DNA of 64,000 bases from assembly GCA_002503985.1 (NCBI GenBank), contig DASW01000008.1, positions 248,001 to 312,000 on the forward strand. The letters are read 5' to 3'. Under the pieces are notes generated by a model. That model saw nothing but the letters and a program-made list of their open reading frames with translations. It did no database searches and had not been told where the DNA came from. Below are positions 14,532 through 23,564 of the stretch, one piece after another. The translations under genes and the position numbers were made by a program. The stretch comes from Thermoplasmata archaeon UBA61 (GTDB lineage: Archaea; Thermoplasmatota; Thermoplasmata; Lutacidiplasmatales; UBA184). How positions within the stretch are numbered: position 1 is the first letter of the stretch; every line of letters begins with the position of its first letter.

Positions 14532-15962
14532 ATGAAGAAACCAAAGACCTCTAGCGGTAGCCAGCGAGGAGGTCGACCTAAGGTCTCCGCTGCTCCAGCC
14601 CGCCGACGGGGCCGGTCCAAGGGCTCCGCCGCCCCTACCGGTCGACGGGGCCGGGCGCGCCCCCGGGTTCGGCGCGAACCGAGGGACCGCCCGAGTTCCG
14701 AAGGCCCTCGGGGTCGGATGGACTCCGCTCCCTCCCGTCGTTCGCTGTCGACGGCTCCCGGGGCACGAGCGGCCCCCACGCCGTTCGGTGGGGCCCCTCG
14801 CCCGCTCCATATCCTTCTCGTCGGCTGGGAGTTCCCCCCGAACCACACGGGAGGGCTCGGGGTCCATTGCTTCGAGCTCTGTCAGGAGCTTACCCGCCTC
14901 GGCCATCGGGTAACGTTCCTGAGCCCATTCGGGGGACCGTTCACCCCGGTGCCCGGCGTCACGTTCCGCCACCCCGGCGAAAAGTCCGGCGGCGCGACCC
15001 CCGAGTTCCCGCCCGCGTACTGGGCGGGAGGGACCCCCGATAGCCCGTTCGCGGATTCGGTCGATGGGTTCAATACCTGGGTCTCGGGACTGAAGACGAC
15101 CGACCCGTTCGACGTGATCCACGTCCACGATTGGTTCGGAACGGCCGGAGCGACCGCCCTCGCCCGCCGTCTGCACATCCCCCTCATCATGACCGTTCAT
15201 TCGACGGAGTACGACCGGTCCCTCGGGCATCCGTGGGACCACATCCTCCACCGGGAGGAGTTGGGGATCGAGGCCGCGACACGCGTCATCGCGGTCAGCC
15301 GACACCTTCGTCAGCAGCTCATCGACCGATACCATGCGGAACCCTCGAAGGTCCGGGTGGTCTACAACGCGGTCCGCCCGAGCGATCGGTTGGAACGGAT
15401 CGACCCGGAGAAGCGGATCGTCCTCTACGTCGGGCGACTGGCGGTGATGAAAGGCGTCGACACGTTCCTGCGGGCCGCGGCCCGCGTCGTTCCATCGTTC
15501 TCGGACGTTCAGTTCGTGATCGCCGGGGAGGGCCCCGAGTACGAGCGCCTGATCCAGCTGGCCGCCCGGCTCGGGATCGGGGACCGTGTGATGTTCCTGG
15601 GGAAGGTGAGCGAGGAGGAACGCGAGATCCTCCTGGCGGGGAGCTCGGTGTTCGTCCTCCCGTCGGTCGTCGAGCCGTTCGGGATCGCCGCCCTCGAGGC
15701 GATGGCCGCGGGCGTTCCCACGATCGTCTCGAAGACGAGCGGGGTAGCCGAGATGAGCCGGGGCACGGTGTTCAAGGTGGATTTCTGGGACGTGGAGGAA
15801 TTCGCGAGTCGGATCTCCGAGCTGCTCGAGTACCCGACCCTACGCGCGACGATGGGGGACCAGGGCCGCTGGGCGGCGCTCCGAGAGGGGTGGCCCGAAC
15901 GGGCCCGTGAGACGGTCCAAGTCTACCTGGAAGCGATGCGGGGGGCGGGGGTGCGACCCTGA
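14532..15962 (+). CDS. GT4/GT5-type glycosyltransferase, glycogen-synthase-like
   Basis: A retaining GT-B glycosyltransferase. After a basic tail the catalytic part begins at about residue 92 with LHILLVGWEFPPNHTGGLG, the sugar-nucleotide synthase signature. The C-terminal half carries the E-x7-E motif EPFGIAALEAMAAGVP. Downstream genes (GH57, GH15, glucokinase) make an alpha-glucan synthase role likely, with ADP- or UDP-glucose as donor. The start is the ATG at 14532. The first 90 residues are Arg, Ser, Gly and Pro, which is unusual; an ATG at 14718 would remove most of them. Its TGA overlaps the CTG start of the next gene. Confidence 0.85.
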   Translation: MKKPKTSSGSQRGGRPKVSAAPARRRGRSKGSAAPTGRRGRARPRVRREPRDRPSSEGPRGRMDSAPSRRSLSTAPGARAAPTPFGGAPRPLHILLVGWEFPPNHTGGLGVHCFELCQELTRLGHRVTFLSPFGGPFTPVPGVTFRHPGEKSGGATPEFPPAYWAGGTPDSPFADSVDGFNTWVSGLKTTDPFDVIHVHDWFGTAGATALARRLHIPLIMTVHSTEYDRSLGHPWDHILHREELGIEAATRVIAVSRHLRQQLIDRYHAEPSKVRVVYNAVRPSDRLERIDPEKRIVLYVGRLAVMKGVDTFLRAAARVVPSFSDVQFVIAGEGPEYERLIQLAARLGIGDRVMFLGKVSEEEREILLAGSSVFVLPSVVEPFGIAALEAMAAGVPTIVSKTSGVAEMSRGTVFKVDFWDVEEFASRISELLEYPTLRATMGDQGRWAALREGWPERARETVQVYLEAMRGAGVRP

Positions 15963-17152
15963 AGGTCGTCCTCTATTTCCACCTCCATCAGCCGTGGCGG
16001 CTCGGGCGATTCCGGTTCCCGGACCTCGGCTCCGGCAAACCGTACTTCGACGTGGACCGGAACCTTTCGATCTTCAAGGGGATCGCCCAGCGGTCGTATC
16101 GACCGGCCCTCGAGCGTCTCCGTCGGGCCCTCGATGATTTCCCCGACTTCCGGTTCAGCCTCTCGGTCACCGGGACGTTCGTCGAACAAGCCCGCATGGC
16201 CGCACCCGATGTGATCGACCGGCTGCGGGACCTGTACCGGACCGGTCGGGTCGCGTTCCTCGGCGAGACCTACTACCATTCCCTCGCTTTCCTCCTCCCC
16301 CCTCCCGAGCTCAGCGAGGAGGTCGCAATGCACCGGGAGATGCTTGCCAAGGAGTTCGGGGCGCATGCGAAAGCGCTCCGGATGACCGAGCTCGCCTACT
16401 CGGACCATTTGGCCCGGTTCGCCGAGGCCGAGCGGTTCCGAGGGATGCTTGCCGAGGGATGGGAGGGCGTCCTGCACGGCGAGCCGCCCACCTACCCGTA
16501 CTGCGCCGCTCCGGCCCCCACCGTGGCCCTCCTCCTCCGGCACTACCCGCTCAGCGACGACGTGGGGTTTCGTTTCTCCTCCACCGGGTGGAGCGAGTAC
16601 CCTCTGACGGCCGACAAGTACGCTCGGTGGCTCGCAGCCACCCCGGGAGAGGTGATCGGTCTTTTCATGGACTTCGAAACGCTCGGAGAGCACCACCAAG
16701 CCCGGACGGGGATCCTCGAGTTCCTGAGCGCGCTCCCCGGCGAGGTCCGCCGTCACCCGCACCTGGGCTGGGCGACGGTGGAGGAGGCGATGGAGATCCC
16801 TCCCCGCGCCCCGCTATCGGTGCCGTACACCATGAGCTGGGCGGACCAGAACCGTGACCTCGGCGCCTGGCTGGGCAACGACCTTCAGCGGTCCGCGTTC
16901 GAGGCCGCGAAGAAGGTCGGGGTCTTGGCCCGCCAGACCGGCGACCTGGCCATCCTCACGGATTGGCGCCGCCTTCTCACGTCCGACCATTTCTACTACA
17001 TGTATGTGAGCGGTCACGGCGCCGACCAGGGTGTGCACGAGTACTTCTCGAGCTACGAGAGCCCGTACGACGCGTACGCGAACTACATGAACGCCCTGAC
17101 CGACCTGCGTCGCCGGGCCCTCGACCGCCTCGGCGTCCCCATCCTGAAGTGA
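15959..17152 (+). CDS. GH57 family alpha-amylase/glucanotransferase, apparent CTG start
   Basis: Retaining alpha-glucan hydrolase or transferase of family GH57. From CTG 15959 the first residues read KVVLYFHLHQPWRL, the conserved HxHQP first region of the family, which would be lost if the next usable codon (GTG 16052) were the start. Later regions are LGETYYHSLAFL, the nucleophile region RMTELAYSDH, and FMDFETLGEHH with the acid/base Asp. The length is 397 residues, as in small archaeal GH57 enzymes. The CTG overlaps the stop of the glycosyltransferase gene in the form CTGA, and no ATG, GTG or TTG lies between the last in-frame stop (15908) and the motif. Cytosolic; acts on the polymer made by its neighbour. 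Confidence 0.9.
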   Translation: MKVVLYFHLHQPWRLGRFRFPDLGSGKPYFDVDRNLSIFKGIAQRSYRPALERLRRALDDFPDFRFSLSVTGTFVEQARMAAPDVIDRLRDLYRTGRVAFLGETYYHSLAFLLPPPELSEEVAMHREMLAKEFGAHAKALRMTELAYSDHLARFAEAERFRGMLAEGWEGVLHGEPPTYPYCAAPAPTVALLLRHYPLSDDVGFRFSSTGWSEYPLTADKYARWLAATPGEVIGLFMDFETLGEHHQARTGILEFLSALPGEVRRHPHLGWATVEEAMEIPPRAPLSVPYTMSWADQNRDLGAWLGNDLQRSAFEAAKKVGVLARQTGDLAILTDWRRLLTSDHFYYMYVSGHGADQGVHEYFSSYESPYDAYANYMNALTDLRRRALDRLGVPILK

Positions 17153-17194
17153 GGGAGCTCGAACCCGGCGCCGTCAGGCGGGTCGAACCGAACC

Positions 17195-17200
17195 GTTAAA
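17195..17200 (+). promoter_or_regulatory. TATA-like box of glucoamylase gene
   Basis: GTTAAA in a short gap after the GH57 gene. It suggests an internal promoter and argues against the in-frame GTG start at 17208, which would lie before the expected transcription start. Confidence 0.4.
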
Positions 17201-17276
17201 GGGCTCTGTGCCCCCGGACCTCCCCCGGAATGGGGGAGTTCCTTCGGTGCATTCTCCGGCGGGAGGCTCCCGCCGT

Positions 17277-19142
17277 ATGATCACCCAGGTGACGGGTAAC
17301 GGTCGCCTGCTGCTGACCGTCAACGAGAACGGCGACTGGAACGAGCTGTTCTACCCGTTCCCCGGCCAGTTCCAGCACCTGCGGGAAGCTCGGCTCGGCG
17401 TCTTCGACGTGTCGGGCTCCAAGTTCACCTGGCTGCGGCGCGGGAACGGTTTCGAGATTCACCAGATGCCCTACGGCACGGGGCACCTTCCCCAATCGAT
17501 CTGGAAGGGTCACGGCCTCACGATATCGGTCCGGGACCACGTGCACCCGAACCACGACCTCGTGGCGAGGGTGTTCCGGGTCCGGGCGGAGTCGTCGCGC
17601 CCGGTCCGCCTGTTCGCCTACCACGCGTTCCAGATCGCGGAATCGATGTACCAGGACACCGCGTTCGTCGACCCGAGCATTCCGTCCTTGGTCCACTACA
17701 AACGGGGGTACTTCTTCGAGTTCTTCGCCGACCCACCCTACACCCGCGCGGTTTGCGGGGAGCACACCCTCAAAGGGCTCCAGGGGACCTACGTCGACGC
17801 CGAGGACGGACGGCTCGAAGGTCGGTCGGTCGCCCACGGGGCGGCCGATAGTGTCATGGAATGGGACTTCGACGCTAAACCCGACCACGATGTCGAGATC
17901 CGGTTGTTCCTAGCGGCTGGCCGCAGCCTCCCCGCCGTCCATCAGGTCCGCGACTACGTCCGCCACGGCGGCTCGGCGAGGTTCATTCAGGAGTCCGAGG
18001 CGTTCTGGGAGACCTGGGTGCAGCGGCGGCTTCCGCACCCGCCTCAGGCGCTGAGCGCCTGGGCTCGGGACGTCTACCGGTCCAGTGTTCTGTTGCTCCG
18101 CCACTCCACCGGCCCGAACGGGGCGATCATCGCGTCCCCGGACACCCGCTCCCTCGTGGCCGCGGGGGACACGTACAACTACTGTTGGTGGCGGGACGGG
18201 GGGTACGTCTCGAAGGCGATGGACGAGGCGGGCCTCTACGAGAACGCGGCCCGCTTCCTCCACTTCGCCTCCCAATGCCAGAACCCGGACGGCTCGTTCT
18301 TCCATCGCCATTACCCCGACGGGGCGCTCGGGAGCACGTGGCACCCCCCGCCATTCCTTCAGATCGACCAGACCGCGACGGTCATCGCCGCGGCGTGGCA
18401 CCATTTCAAACGCGGCGCTGACCCGGACGTCCTCCTCGACCTATGGCCACTCGTCAAGGGGGCGGCGAACTTCCTCGTGAGCTTCCGGGACCCCGAGACC
18501 GGGCTCCCCGCGCCGAGCTACGACCTCTGGGAAGAGCGGCTCGGGATCCATCTCTACTCGGTCGCGGCGGTCGCCCATGCCCTCGAACGCGCCGCCCGCG
18601 TGGCCGTCGAGATCGGGAAGGACCCGACGGCCTGGAGGAACGCCTCTCTCGAAATCTCCCGGAACGCGGTCGAACGGTTCTGGGACGCGAAGACGAACCG
18701 GTTCGTGCGCTCCCTCTCCCCCCGCGATGAGCTGCGGGACGCCTCCCTGCTGCTCGCGCTGAAATTGGGCCTGATCCCCTGGACCGACCCGAGGGCCCGC
18801 GCGTCGGTGGACGGGGTCGAGGCGAGGCTCTGGGTCCCTGGGATCGGTGGACTCGCCCGCTACGAGGGGGACAAGTACTACGGTCAGGAGAACCCGTGGA
18901 TCGTCTGCACGCTGTGGCTCGCCGAGGCCCGCTTGAGGCTCGGGGACCGAGCTCGGTGTCGGGAGCTGATCGAGTGGGTCGGCGCGCACGCGACCCCCAC
19001 GCAACTGCTCCCGGAACAGATCGACCGCACGACCGGAGAACCCAAGAGCGCGACGCCGCTCACCTGGTCGCATTCGACGTTCGTGGACGTCATCCACAAG
19101 TATGCCGAGACCGAAAGCACAGGCAAGGTCCCCGAAGAGTAG
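17277..19142 (+). CDS. GH15 glucoamylase (glucan 1,4-alpha-glucosidase)
   Basis: Releases beta-D-glucose from non-reducing ends of alpha-glucans by inversion. The N-terminal beta-sandwich begins MITQVTGNGRLLL and holds the NENGDWNELFYPFPGQ strand typical of archaeal GH15. The (alpha/alpha)6 barrel carries NYCWWRDGGYV, the general acid in DLWEERLG (about residues 419-420) and the general base in YYGQENPW (about residue 538). Length 621 residues is usual. ATG 17277 is chosen because it is preceded by gggagg and matches the family start; GTG 17208 would add a strange tail. Without a signal peptide it is cytosolic. It overlaps the glucokinase by 41 nt. Confidence 0.93.
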   Translation: MITQVTGNGRLLLTVNENGDWNELFYPFPGQFQHLREARLGVFDVSGSKFTWLRRGNGFEIHQMPYGTGHLPQSIWKGHGLTISVRDHVHPNHDLVARVFRVRAESSRPVRLFAYHAFQIAESMYQDTAFVDPSIPSLVHYKRGYFFEFFADPPYTRAVCGEHTLKGLQGTYVDAEDGRLEGRSVAHGAADSVMEWDFDAKPDHDVEIRLFLAAGRSLPAVHQVRDYVRHGGSARFIQESEAFWETWVQRRLPHPPQALSAWARDVYRSSVLLLRHSTGPNGAIIASPDTRSLVAAGDTYNYCWWRDGGYVSKAMDEAGLYENAARFLHFASQCQNPDGSFFHRHYPDGALGSTWHPPPFLQIDQTATVIAAAWHHFKRGADPDVLLDLWPLVKGAANFLVSFRDPETGLPAPSYDLWEERLGIHLYSVAAVAHALERAARVAVEIGKDPTAWRNASLEISRNAVERFWDAKTNRFVRSLSPRDELRDASLLLALKLGLIPWTDPRARASVDGVEARLWVPGIGGLARYEGDKYYGQENPWIVCTLWLAEARLRLGDRARCRELIEWVGAHATPTQLLPEQIDRTTGEPKSATPLTWSHSTFVDVIHKYAETESTGKVPEE

Positions 19143-20130
19143 GGCGCCCCCCGCCGGCGCCGGAGGCGACCTCGTGCTCGGCATCGACCTCGGGGCGACC
19201 AAGGTCGTGAGCGCCCTCGTGGGGAGCGATGGGAGCATCGTACGGCACGGCGGGCGTCACGTCCATTCGAACAACGGGCCCGACGAGGTGATCCAAGCGC
19301 TGGTCCGCAGCGGCGAAGCGTGCCTCGAAGGCAGCCCAACCCTTCGACCGGTGGCGGTCGGTGTGGCGGTGGCGGCCCAGGTCGAGCCCCGGACGGGGAT
19401 GGTCCTCCACGCCCCTAACTTGGGATGGAGGGACGTGCCCCTGGCCCAACGCGTCTCGGAGGGGCTCGGAGGACTTCCCGTCGTCGTCATCAACGACGCT
19501 CGGGCCGCCACCCTCGCCGAATGGCGGTTCGGGGCCGGGAAAGGGGTCTCCGACCTCTTTTGCATGTTCCTGGGCACCGGTGTGGGAGGTTCCGCGGTGG
19601 TCGGAGGGCGCCTCTTGGAAGGGGGAACCCATGCCCTGGGGGAGGTCGGCCACATCACTGTCTCCGTCGGTGGCCGAAAGTGCCACTGCCCCAATCGGGG
19701 GTGTCTCGAGGCCTACGTAGGCGGGTGGGCGATCGCCGAGCGCGCGCAGGAGGCCATCCGGGCCGACCCTGAGGCCGGAGCCGCGCTCGTCGCCCGGGCC
19801 GGTTCGGCGAGGGACGTCACGGCCCAGACGGTGTTCCAGGTCTGTCGGACCGGAGACGTCCTCTCGGCTCGTCTCGTCCGTGAGACCGAGCGATTCCTCG
19901 CGGACGGCGCTGTCAGCGTCGCCAACGCGTTCAACCCGAGCCTCCTCGTGCTGGGGGGTGGCCTTGTCACCGGGATGCCCGAGTTCGTGCCGGTCGTGGA
20001 AACCGCCATTCGAGCCCGCTGCCAACCCCCGGCGGCGATGGCTCGCGTCAGCTTTGCGAGCTTTGGGGAGAACGCCCCGTTGGTCGGTGCCGCGGAAGCC
20101 GCGCGCCGCAGCCACTGGACGAAGGCCTAG
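19102..20130 (+). CDS. ROK-family glucokinase (ATP-dependent)
   Basis: Phosphorylates glucose released by the glucoamylase encoded just upstream. The ATP site is LGIDLGATKV near residue 27, the catalytic Asp is in VINDARAATLAEWRFG, and the ROK zinc site is GHITVSVGGRKCHCPNRGC with the C-x-C-x4-C pattern. GVGGSAVVGG and ALGEVGH complete the signature. The 342 residues include about 20 extra basic residues at the N-terminus. The ATG at 19102 lies inside the end of the glucoamylase gene. Thermoplasma and related archaea use ROK hexokinases rather than ADP-dependent ones, so the assignment fits. The stop overlaps that of the convergent SDR gene as CTAG. Confidence 0.92.
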   Translation: MPRPKAQARSPKSRAPPAGAGGDLVLGIDLGATKVVSALVGSDGSIVRHGGRHVHSNNGPDEVIQALVRSGEACLEGSPTLRPVAVGVAVAAQVEPRTGMVLHAPNLGWRDVPLAQRVSEGLGGLPVVVINDARAATLAEWRFGAGKGVSDLFCMFLGTGVGGSAVVGGRLLEGGTHALGEVGHITVSVGGRKCHCPNRGCLEAYVGGWAIAERAQEAIRADPEAGAALVARAGSARDVTAQTVFQVCRTGDVLSARLVRETERFLADGAVSVANAFNPSLLVLGGGLVTGMPEFVPVVETAIRARCQPPAAMARVSFASFGENAPLVGAAEAARRSHWTKA

Positions 20131-21008
20131 GCGGCGAGGAGCGGAACTCCCGAAAGCCGAGCGCACTCCTCGAACAATTGCTTAGCCCGTACGGGGTCTC
20201 GGGAATCCGCCGATCCGGGAAGCGCCTTCCGGTCGGCATAGTACCCACCGGTCACCGACGCGAGCTCGGGGGCCGACGCGACGAAGATGGGCGTGTCCGC
20301 CCCCCGAACGACGCTTCGACCGAACAGGCCGGCGAGGATCCGCATGCCCACCGCGGTGCCGCCTCCGTTGTTGAGGGCGAACCCGGAGCGGACGAATCCC
20401 GGATGCACCGCGTTCACGGTGACCCCCGTACCGTTGAGACGGCGGGCGAACTCCCGGGTGAGCCACATCAGCTCGAGCTTGGAAGCTCCGTAGACCGAGA
20501 ACCCGGAGAACTGCCGGGACGACTGGAGGTCGGCGAGGTCGACCCGTGCCCCCCGGTGGGCCGCGGACGCGACGTTGACGACCCGCGCGGGGGCGCCGGC
20601 GGTCAACCGGGGCACGAGCAGGGTCGTGAGCGTGTAGGGGGAAAGCACGTTGAGCGCGAACGTCCTCTCAACCCCGTCCGGGGTCACTTCGCGCCGTCGG
20701 AAGTAGGCGCCCGCATTGTTCACGAGGATGTGGATCGCCGGGTACCGCTCGAGCAGCTTGGTCGCTAGCTCCGTGGTCTCCACCAGTCGGGCGAGGTCGT
20801 CGACGCGTAGCGATTCGACCCGAGGGTTCCCGCTCGCGCTCGCGATCTCCCCCGCCACGCGCGAGGCTCGGTCGGCGCCCCGTCCCACGACGACGGTGGT
20901 CGCGCCCTGACGGGCAAGACCGAGAGCCACTTCGCGACCGATACCCGAGGTCGCGCCGGTGATCACGGCCACGCGTCCCGACAGGTTGCCCCGAGACGCT
21001 TCGCTCAT
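20127..21008 (-). CDS. Short-chain dehydrogenase/reductase
   Basis: NAD(P)-dependent oxidoreductase. The cofactor motif is TGATSGIGREVALGL (about residues 18-32), followed by NNAGAYF and the catalytic Y-x-x-x-K in VYGASKLELM, with the Ser in VNVASAAHRG. At 293 residues it is close to the retinol-dehydrogenase-like branch of classical SDRs. Substrate unknown. The stop codon overlaps the stop of the convergent glucokinase gene. No clear TATA box is seen upstream of the ATG at 21008. Confidence 0.9.
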   Translation of the reverse strand: MSEASRGNLSGRVAVITGATSGIGREVALGLARQGATTVVVGRGADRASRVAGEIASASGNPRVESLRVDDLARLVETTELATKLLERYPAIHILVNNAGAYFRRREVTPDGVERTFALNVLSPYTLTTLLVPRLTAGAPARVVNVASAAHRGARVDLADLQSSRQFSGFSVYGASKLELMWLTREFARRLNGTGVTVNAVHPGFVRSGFALNNGGGTAVGMRILAGLFGRSVVRGADTPIFVASAPELASVTGGYYADRKALPGSADSRDPVRAKQLFEECARLSGVPLLAA

Positions 21009-21076
21009 TTGTGGTTCCCCAAGAAGGGCCAGAACCTAGGGGAGGATGGGCCTTTCGGGCCCCGCGGCCGGTGCCC

Positions 21077-22078
21077 CTAGGACAGTCGGTACTCTCGGCG
21101 GCGTGAGTCGTGGAGAGAGATCGCCTCTTCCACGAGACCCTGGCGTCGCAGGGATTCGAGCGCGCTCTGCACGGTCCGCCGGGGAAGTCGGGACATGTGC
21201 GCGAGCTGGGTCTGGTCGAGCCCCCGGTAGGTCTCGAGCAGGAAGTACAGGAACTTGGCGGCGGGCGGGCCCCGAACGGCCCTCGCGTGCCGGATCGTGC
21301 CGAACGTCTCGCCGCGTAGTCCGAGGCGCTCGGAGGCGAGCGGAGCGACCGAGGAAAGGGCAACGTTCCCCAAGTTCACGTCCGCGCCCAATTCCCGGAG
21401 CAGTTGGACCTGCTGGGACTCGAGGGGGGCTTCGAAGAGGAGTTCGTCGGCCGGGTTCTCGTCAAGGATCGACCGCACCCAGTCCCACTTGATCGCCCCG
21501 TCCGAGTCGTAGATCCCCACGCCCTTTCCCGACTCTCGGCTCTCGATGATGACCTGACGGGGCTTGAGGGCGCGCGCGCGGGCGATCTGGGTGTTGGTCT
21601 CCTTCAGCGATAGCTGGTGCTGGAGGTCCTTTTTCCCCACTTCGACGAAGAAGTCGAGACCCGCGTCTCGGACGGTCTCGGCCAGATGGTCGACCTGTGC
21701 CTGGGAAAGCTCGATGATCCCGCTCGATACCTCGACGATGTCGAACCCCAGCTCTCGGGCCTCCGACACCAGCTCGGCTACGCGGTCGTGCACGACCGCA
21801 TACTCGAGCAGCGTCCCGCCCGTGGAGACCTCGACCGAGACGTCATGGTAGAGCCGGATGCGTTGCCGGATCCGGTCGCGGGGCAGAAGGAGAGGGAGCC
21901 CCCAACCGATCTTCGCGATATCGAAGTAGGGGGATAGGTACTCGAGTTCCTCCGCACTGAGGTGCTGAAGGCGGTCGAGGACGTGCGTGATGCCGCGGGG
22001 CCGGGGTCGTTCGACCTTCGGGTAATCCGCCGGAAAGAACGCCGCTTTTCCGCGCGCGCGTGCAGAACTAGACGGCAT
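21077..22078 (-). CDS. Phosphosulfolactate synthase (ComA) homologue fused to a winged helix
   Basis: Residues about 25-265 are a TIM-barrel of the ComA/PF02679 family: GITHVLDRL, FDIAKIGWGLPLL, STGGTLLEYAV, GFDIVEVSSGIIELS and FFVEVGKKDLQ. In methanogens ComA makes phosphosulfolactate from PEP and sulfite on the way to coenzyme M, but homologues occur in organisms without CoM. Residues about 275-333 form a winged helix-turn-helix (YRGLDQTQLAHMSRLPRRTVQSALESLRRQGLVEE, then a wing). ComA is normally about 250 residues, so this 333-residue fusion is unusual. No other com genes are nearby. A role as a ligand-sensing regulator is possible but inferred. Confidence 0.82.
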   Translation of the reverse strand: MPSSSARARGKAAFFPADYPKVERPRPRGITHVLDRLQHLSAEELEYLSPYFDIAKIGWGLPLLLPRDRIRQRIRLYHDVSVEVSTGGTLLEYAVVHDRVAELVSEARELGFDIVEVSSGIIELSQAQVDHLAETVRDAGLDFFVEVGKKDLQHQLSLKETNTQIARARALKPRQVIIESRESGKGVGIYDSDGAIKWDWVRSILDENPADELLFEAPLESQQVQLLRELGADVNLGNVALSSVAPLASERLGLRGETFGTIRHARAVRGPPAAKFLYFLLETYRGLDQTQLAHMSRLPRRTVQSALESLRRQGLVEEAISLHDSRRREYRLS

Positions 22079-22166
22079 CTACCCAGCTCCTACGCAGATA
22101 TTGTGTGCAAATGGCCCATTCATGACTAAAAGGATGGCGGATGAACGAAAGCGATCCCCCCCCGCA

Positions 22167-23564
22167 TCACTCGATGGCCGCAATGGGGTGGCCCTGGAGA
22201 TAGTCCGGCGCGGGGGCGTGCATCAGTCGATACAGAGTAGGAGCCACGTCCAGGATCGCCTGCACCCCGAGGTCCCTCTTCTGGGGGTGTTGGGGGTCGA
22301 AGTAGGCGATGATCCCATCGAACGAATGGACGGCATCGTCCGGCCCCGTGTCGTTCTCGTCCAGGAATAGGCGACCGTGGCCGACAGAACCGGCCGACCG
22401 CCACCGGGTCTCCCCGAAATAGGCCATGAGGTCGGGGGGGTCTCCGTGAACCTCTCGGTAGGTCTCTTGGGGGGCGAACAGCCTCACCCCGAGGAGCTCG
22501 CCGTTCGGCGTCCGCACCTGGTCGAGGTCCGCCCGCAACCTCTCGATGAGCGCCGTCCGTTCGGAAGGGGCAACGGTCCCCTGGGGCTCGCGACCGCGCT
22601 CGTTGAGGAACAGCCGGGCGTAGTACCCTCCCGCTCCCCAGATCTGGGTCCGGGACCAGTCGATGTCCGCCTTGTCGAGAGGGATGCCGGCGGGGGGCGC
22701 GGGGGTCTTGAGGGCGAGGTACCCGTGCTGGATCAGCCACTCGTTGACGCAGAAGCAGCCGTCCATCGGCTGGCTGCCGTGGTCCGAGACGATCAACACC
22801 CGCACATCGGGTCCCAGACCGTCGAGGAACGACCCGACCTCGCTGTCCAAGGTCTGATAGAACTGAGTCGCGAACCCTTCGAGCTCGGACCCCTTCGGAT
22901 GCTTGGGATGGGCCGGGTCGAAGTACTTCCAGAACGCGTGGTGCACCCGGTCAGGGCCGATGTCGTGGACCACGAACAGGTCCCACGGCTCCTTCTGCCA
23001 CAGGTGACGGGCCACCCTCCAGCGGCGTCGGGTCATCTCGAGGATCTCATGCGCGACCGTCGCCCGGTCGTCGATTCGGAACGTCACGTCGAAGAAGGGA
23101 CCCCCGCTCACGGCCTCGAGCTCGGGACGAAGTGACGCGGGAGTGACCCAGTTCGTGGCCCCCTCCGGGGTCATGAAGTCCCCGACAGCCACACCGTTCA
23201 GGTTGAGGGGAGGATACCCGGGCGGCATCCCCATGACCGATACCCGCCGACCGAGCCGGGATAGGACGTCCCAGGCCATCGGTCGAAGGGGAGTTCCGGA
23301 GTCCGGGATGTACATCTTGTCGTACGATCCCCCATGCCGGTGGCGGAACCCGTACAGACCGAGGGTTCCCGGGTCCACCCCGGAGAACATGACTCCCCAG
23401 GCGGGGACCGTGATCGGAGGGTCGCAGCTCTTGAGCGTGCCCGACGCGGAGTTCGAAAGGAACCGTTGGAGTCGTGGGGTTGCAGGAGCGAACCGACGGT
23501 AGAGAAGGTCAGGGGAAACGGAGTCCAAGCCGATGATGACCACGCGGGGACGGTCTGCGACCAC
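22167..23564 (-). CDS. Alkaline-phosphatase-superfamily phosphodiesterase/nucleotide pyrophosphatase
   Basis: Metal-dependent phosphohydrolase of the type I phosphodiesterase group. Visible features: GLDSVSPDLL (metal Asp), ITVPAW (nucleophile Thr), DLFVVHDIGPDRVHHAFW (Asp and His ligands) and VLIVSDHGSQPM (Asp-His pair). About 465 residues, usual for archaeal soluble members. No signal peptide. A TATA-like agcttttgag near 23590-23599 favours the GTG at 23564 over the TTG at 23576. Substrate unknown; nucleotide or glycan phosphodiesters are possible. Confidence 0.87.
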   Translation of the reverse strand: MVADRPRVVIIGLDSVSPDLLYRRFAPATPRLQRFLSNSASGTLKSCDPPITVPAWGVMFSGVDPGTLGLYGFRHRHGGSYDKMYIPDSGTPLRPMAWDVLSRLGRRVSVMGMPPGYPPLNLNGVAVGDFMTPEGATNWVTPASLRPELEAVSGGPFFDVTFRIDDRATVAHEILEMTRRRWRVARHLWQKEPWDLFVVHDIGPDRVHHAFWKYFDPAHPKHPKGSELEGFATQFYQTLDSEVGSFLDGLGPDVRVLIVSDHGSQPMDGCFCVNEWLIQHGYLALKTPAPPAGIPLDKADIDWSRTQIWGAGGYYARLFLNERGREPQGTVAPSERTALIERLRADLDQVRTPNGELLGVRLFAPQETYREVHGDPPDLMAYFGETRWRSAGSVGHGRLFLDENDTGPDDAVHSFDGIIAYFDPQHPQKRDLGVQAILDVAPTLYRLMHAPAPDYLQGHPIAAIE

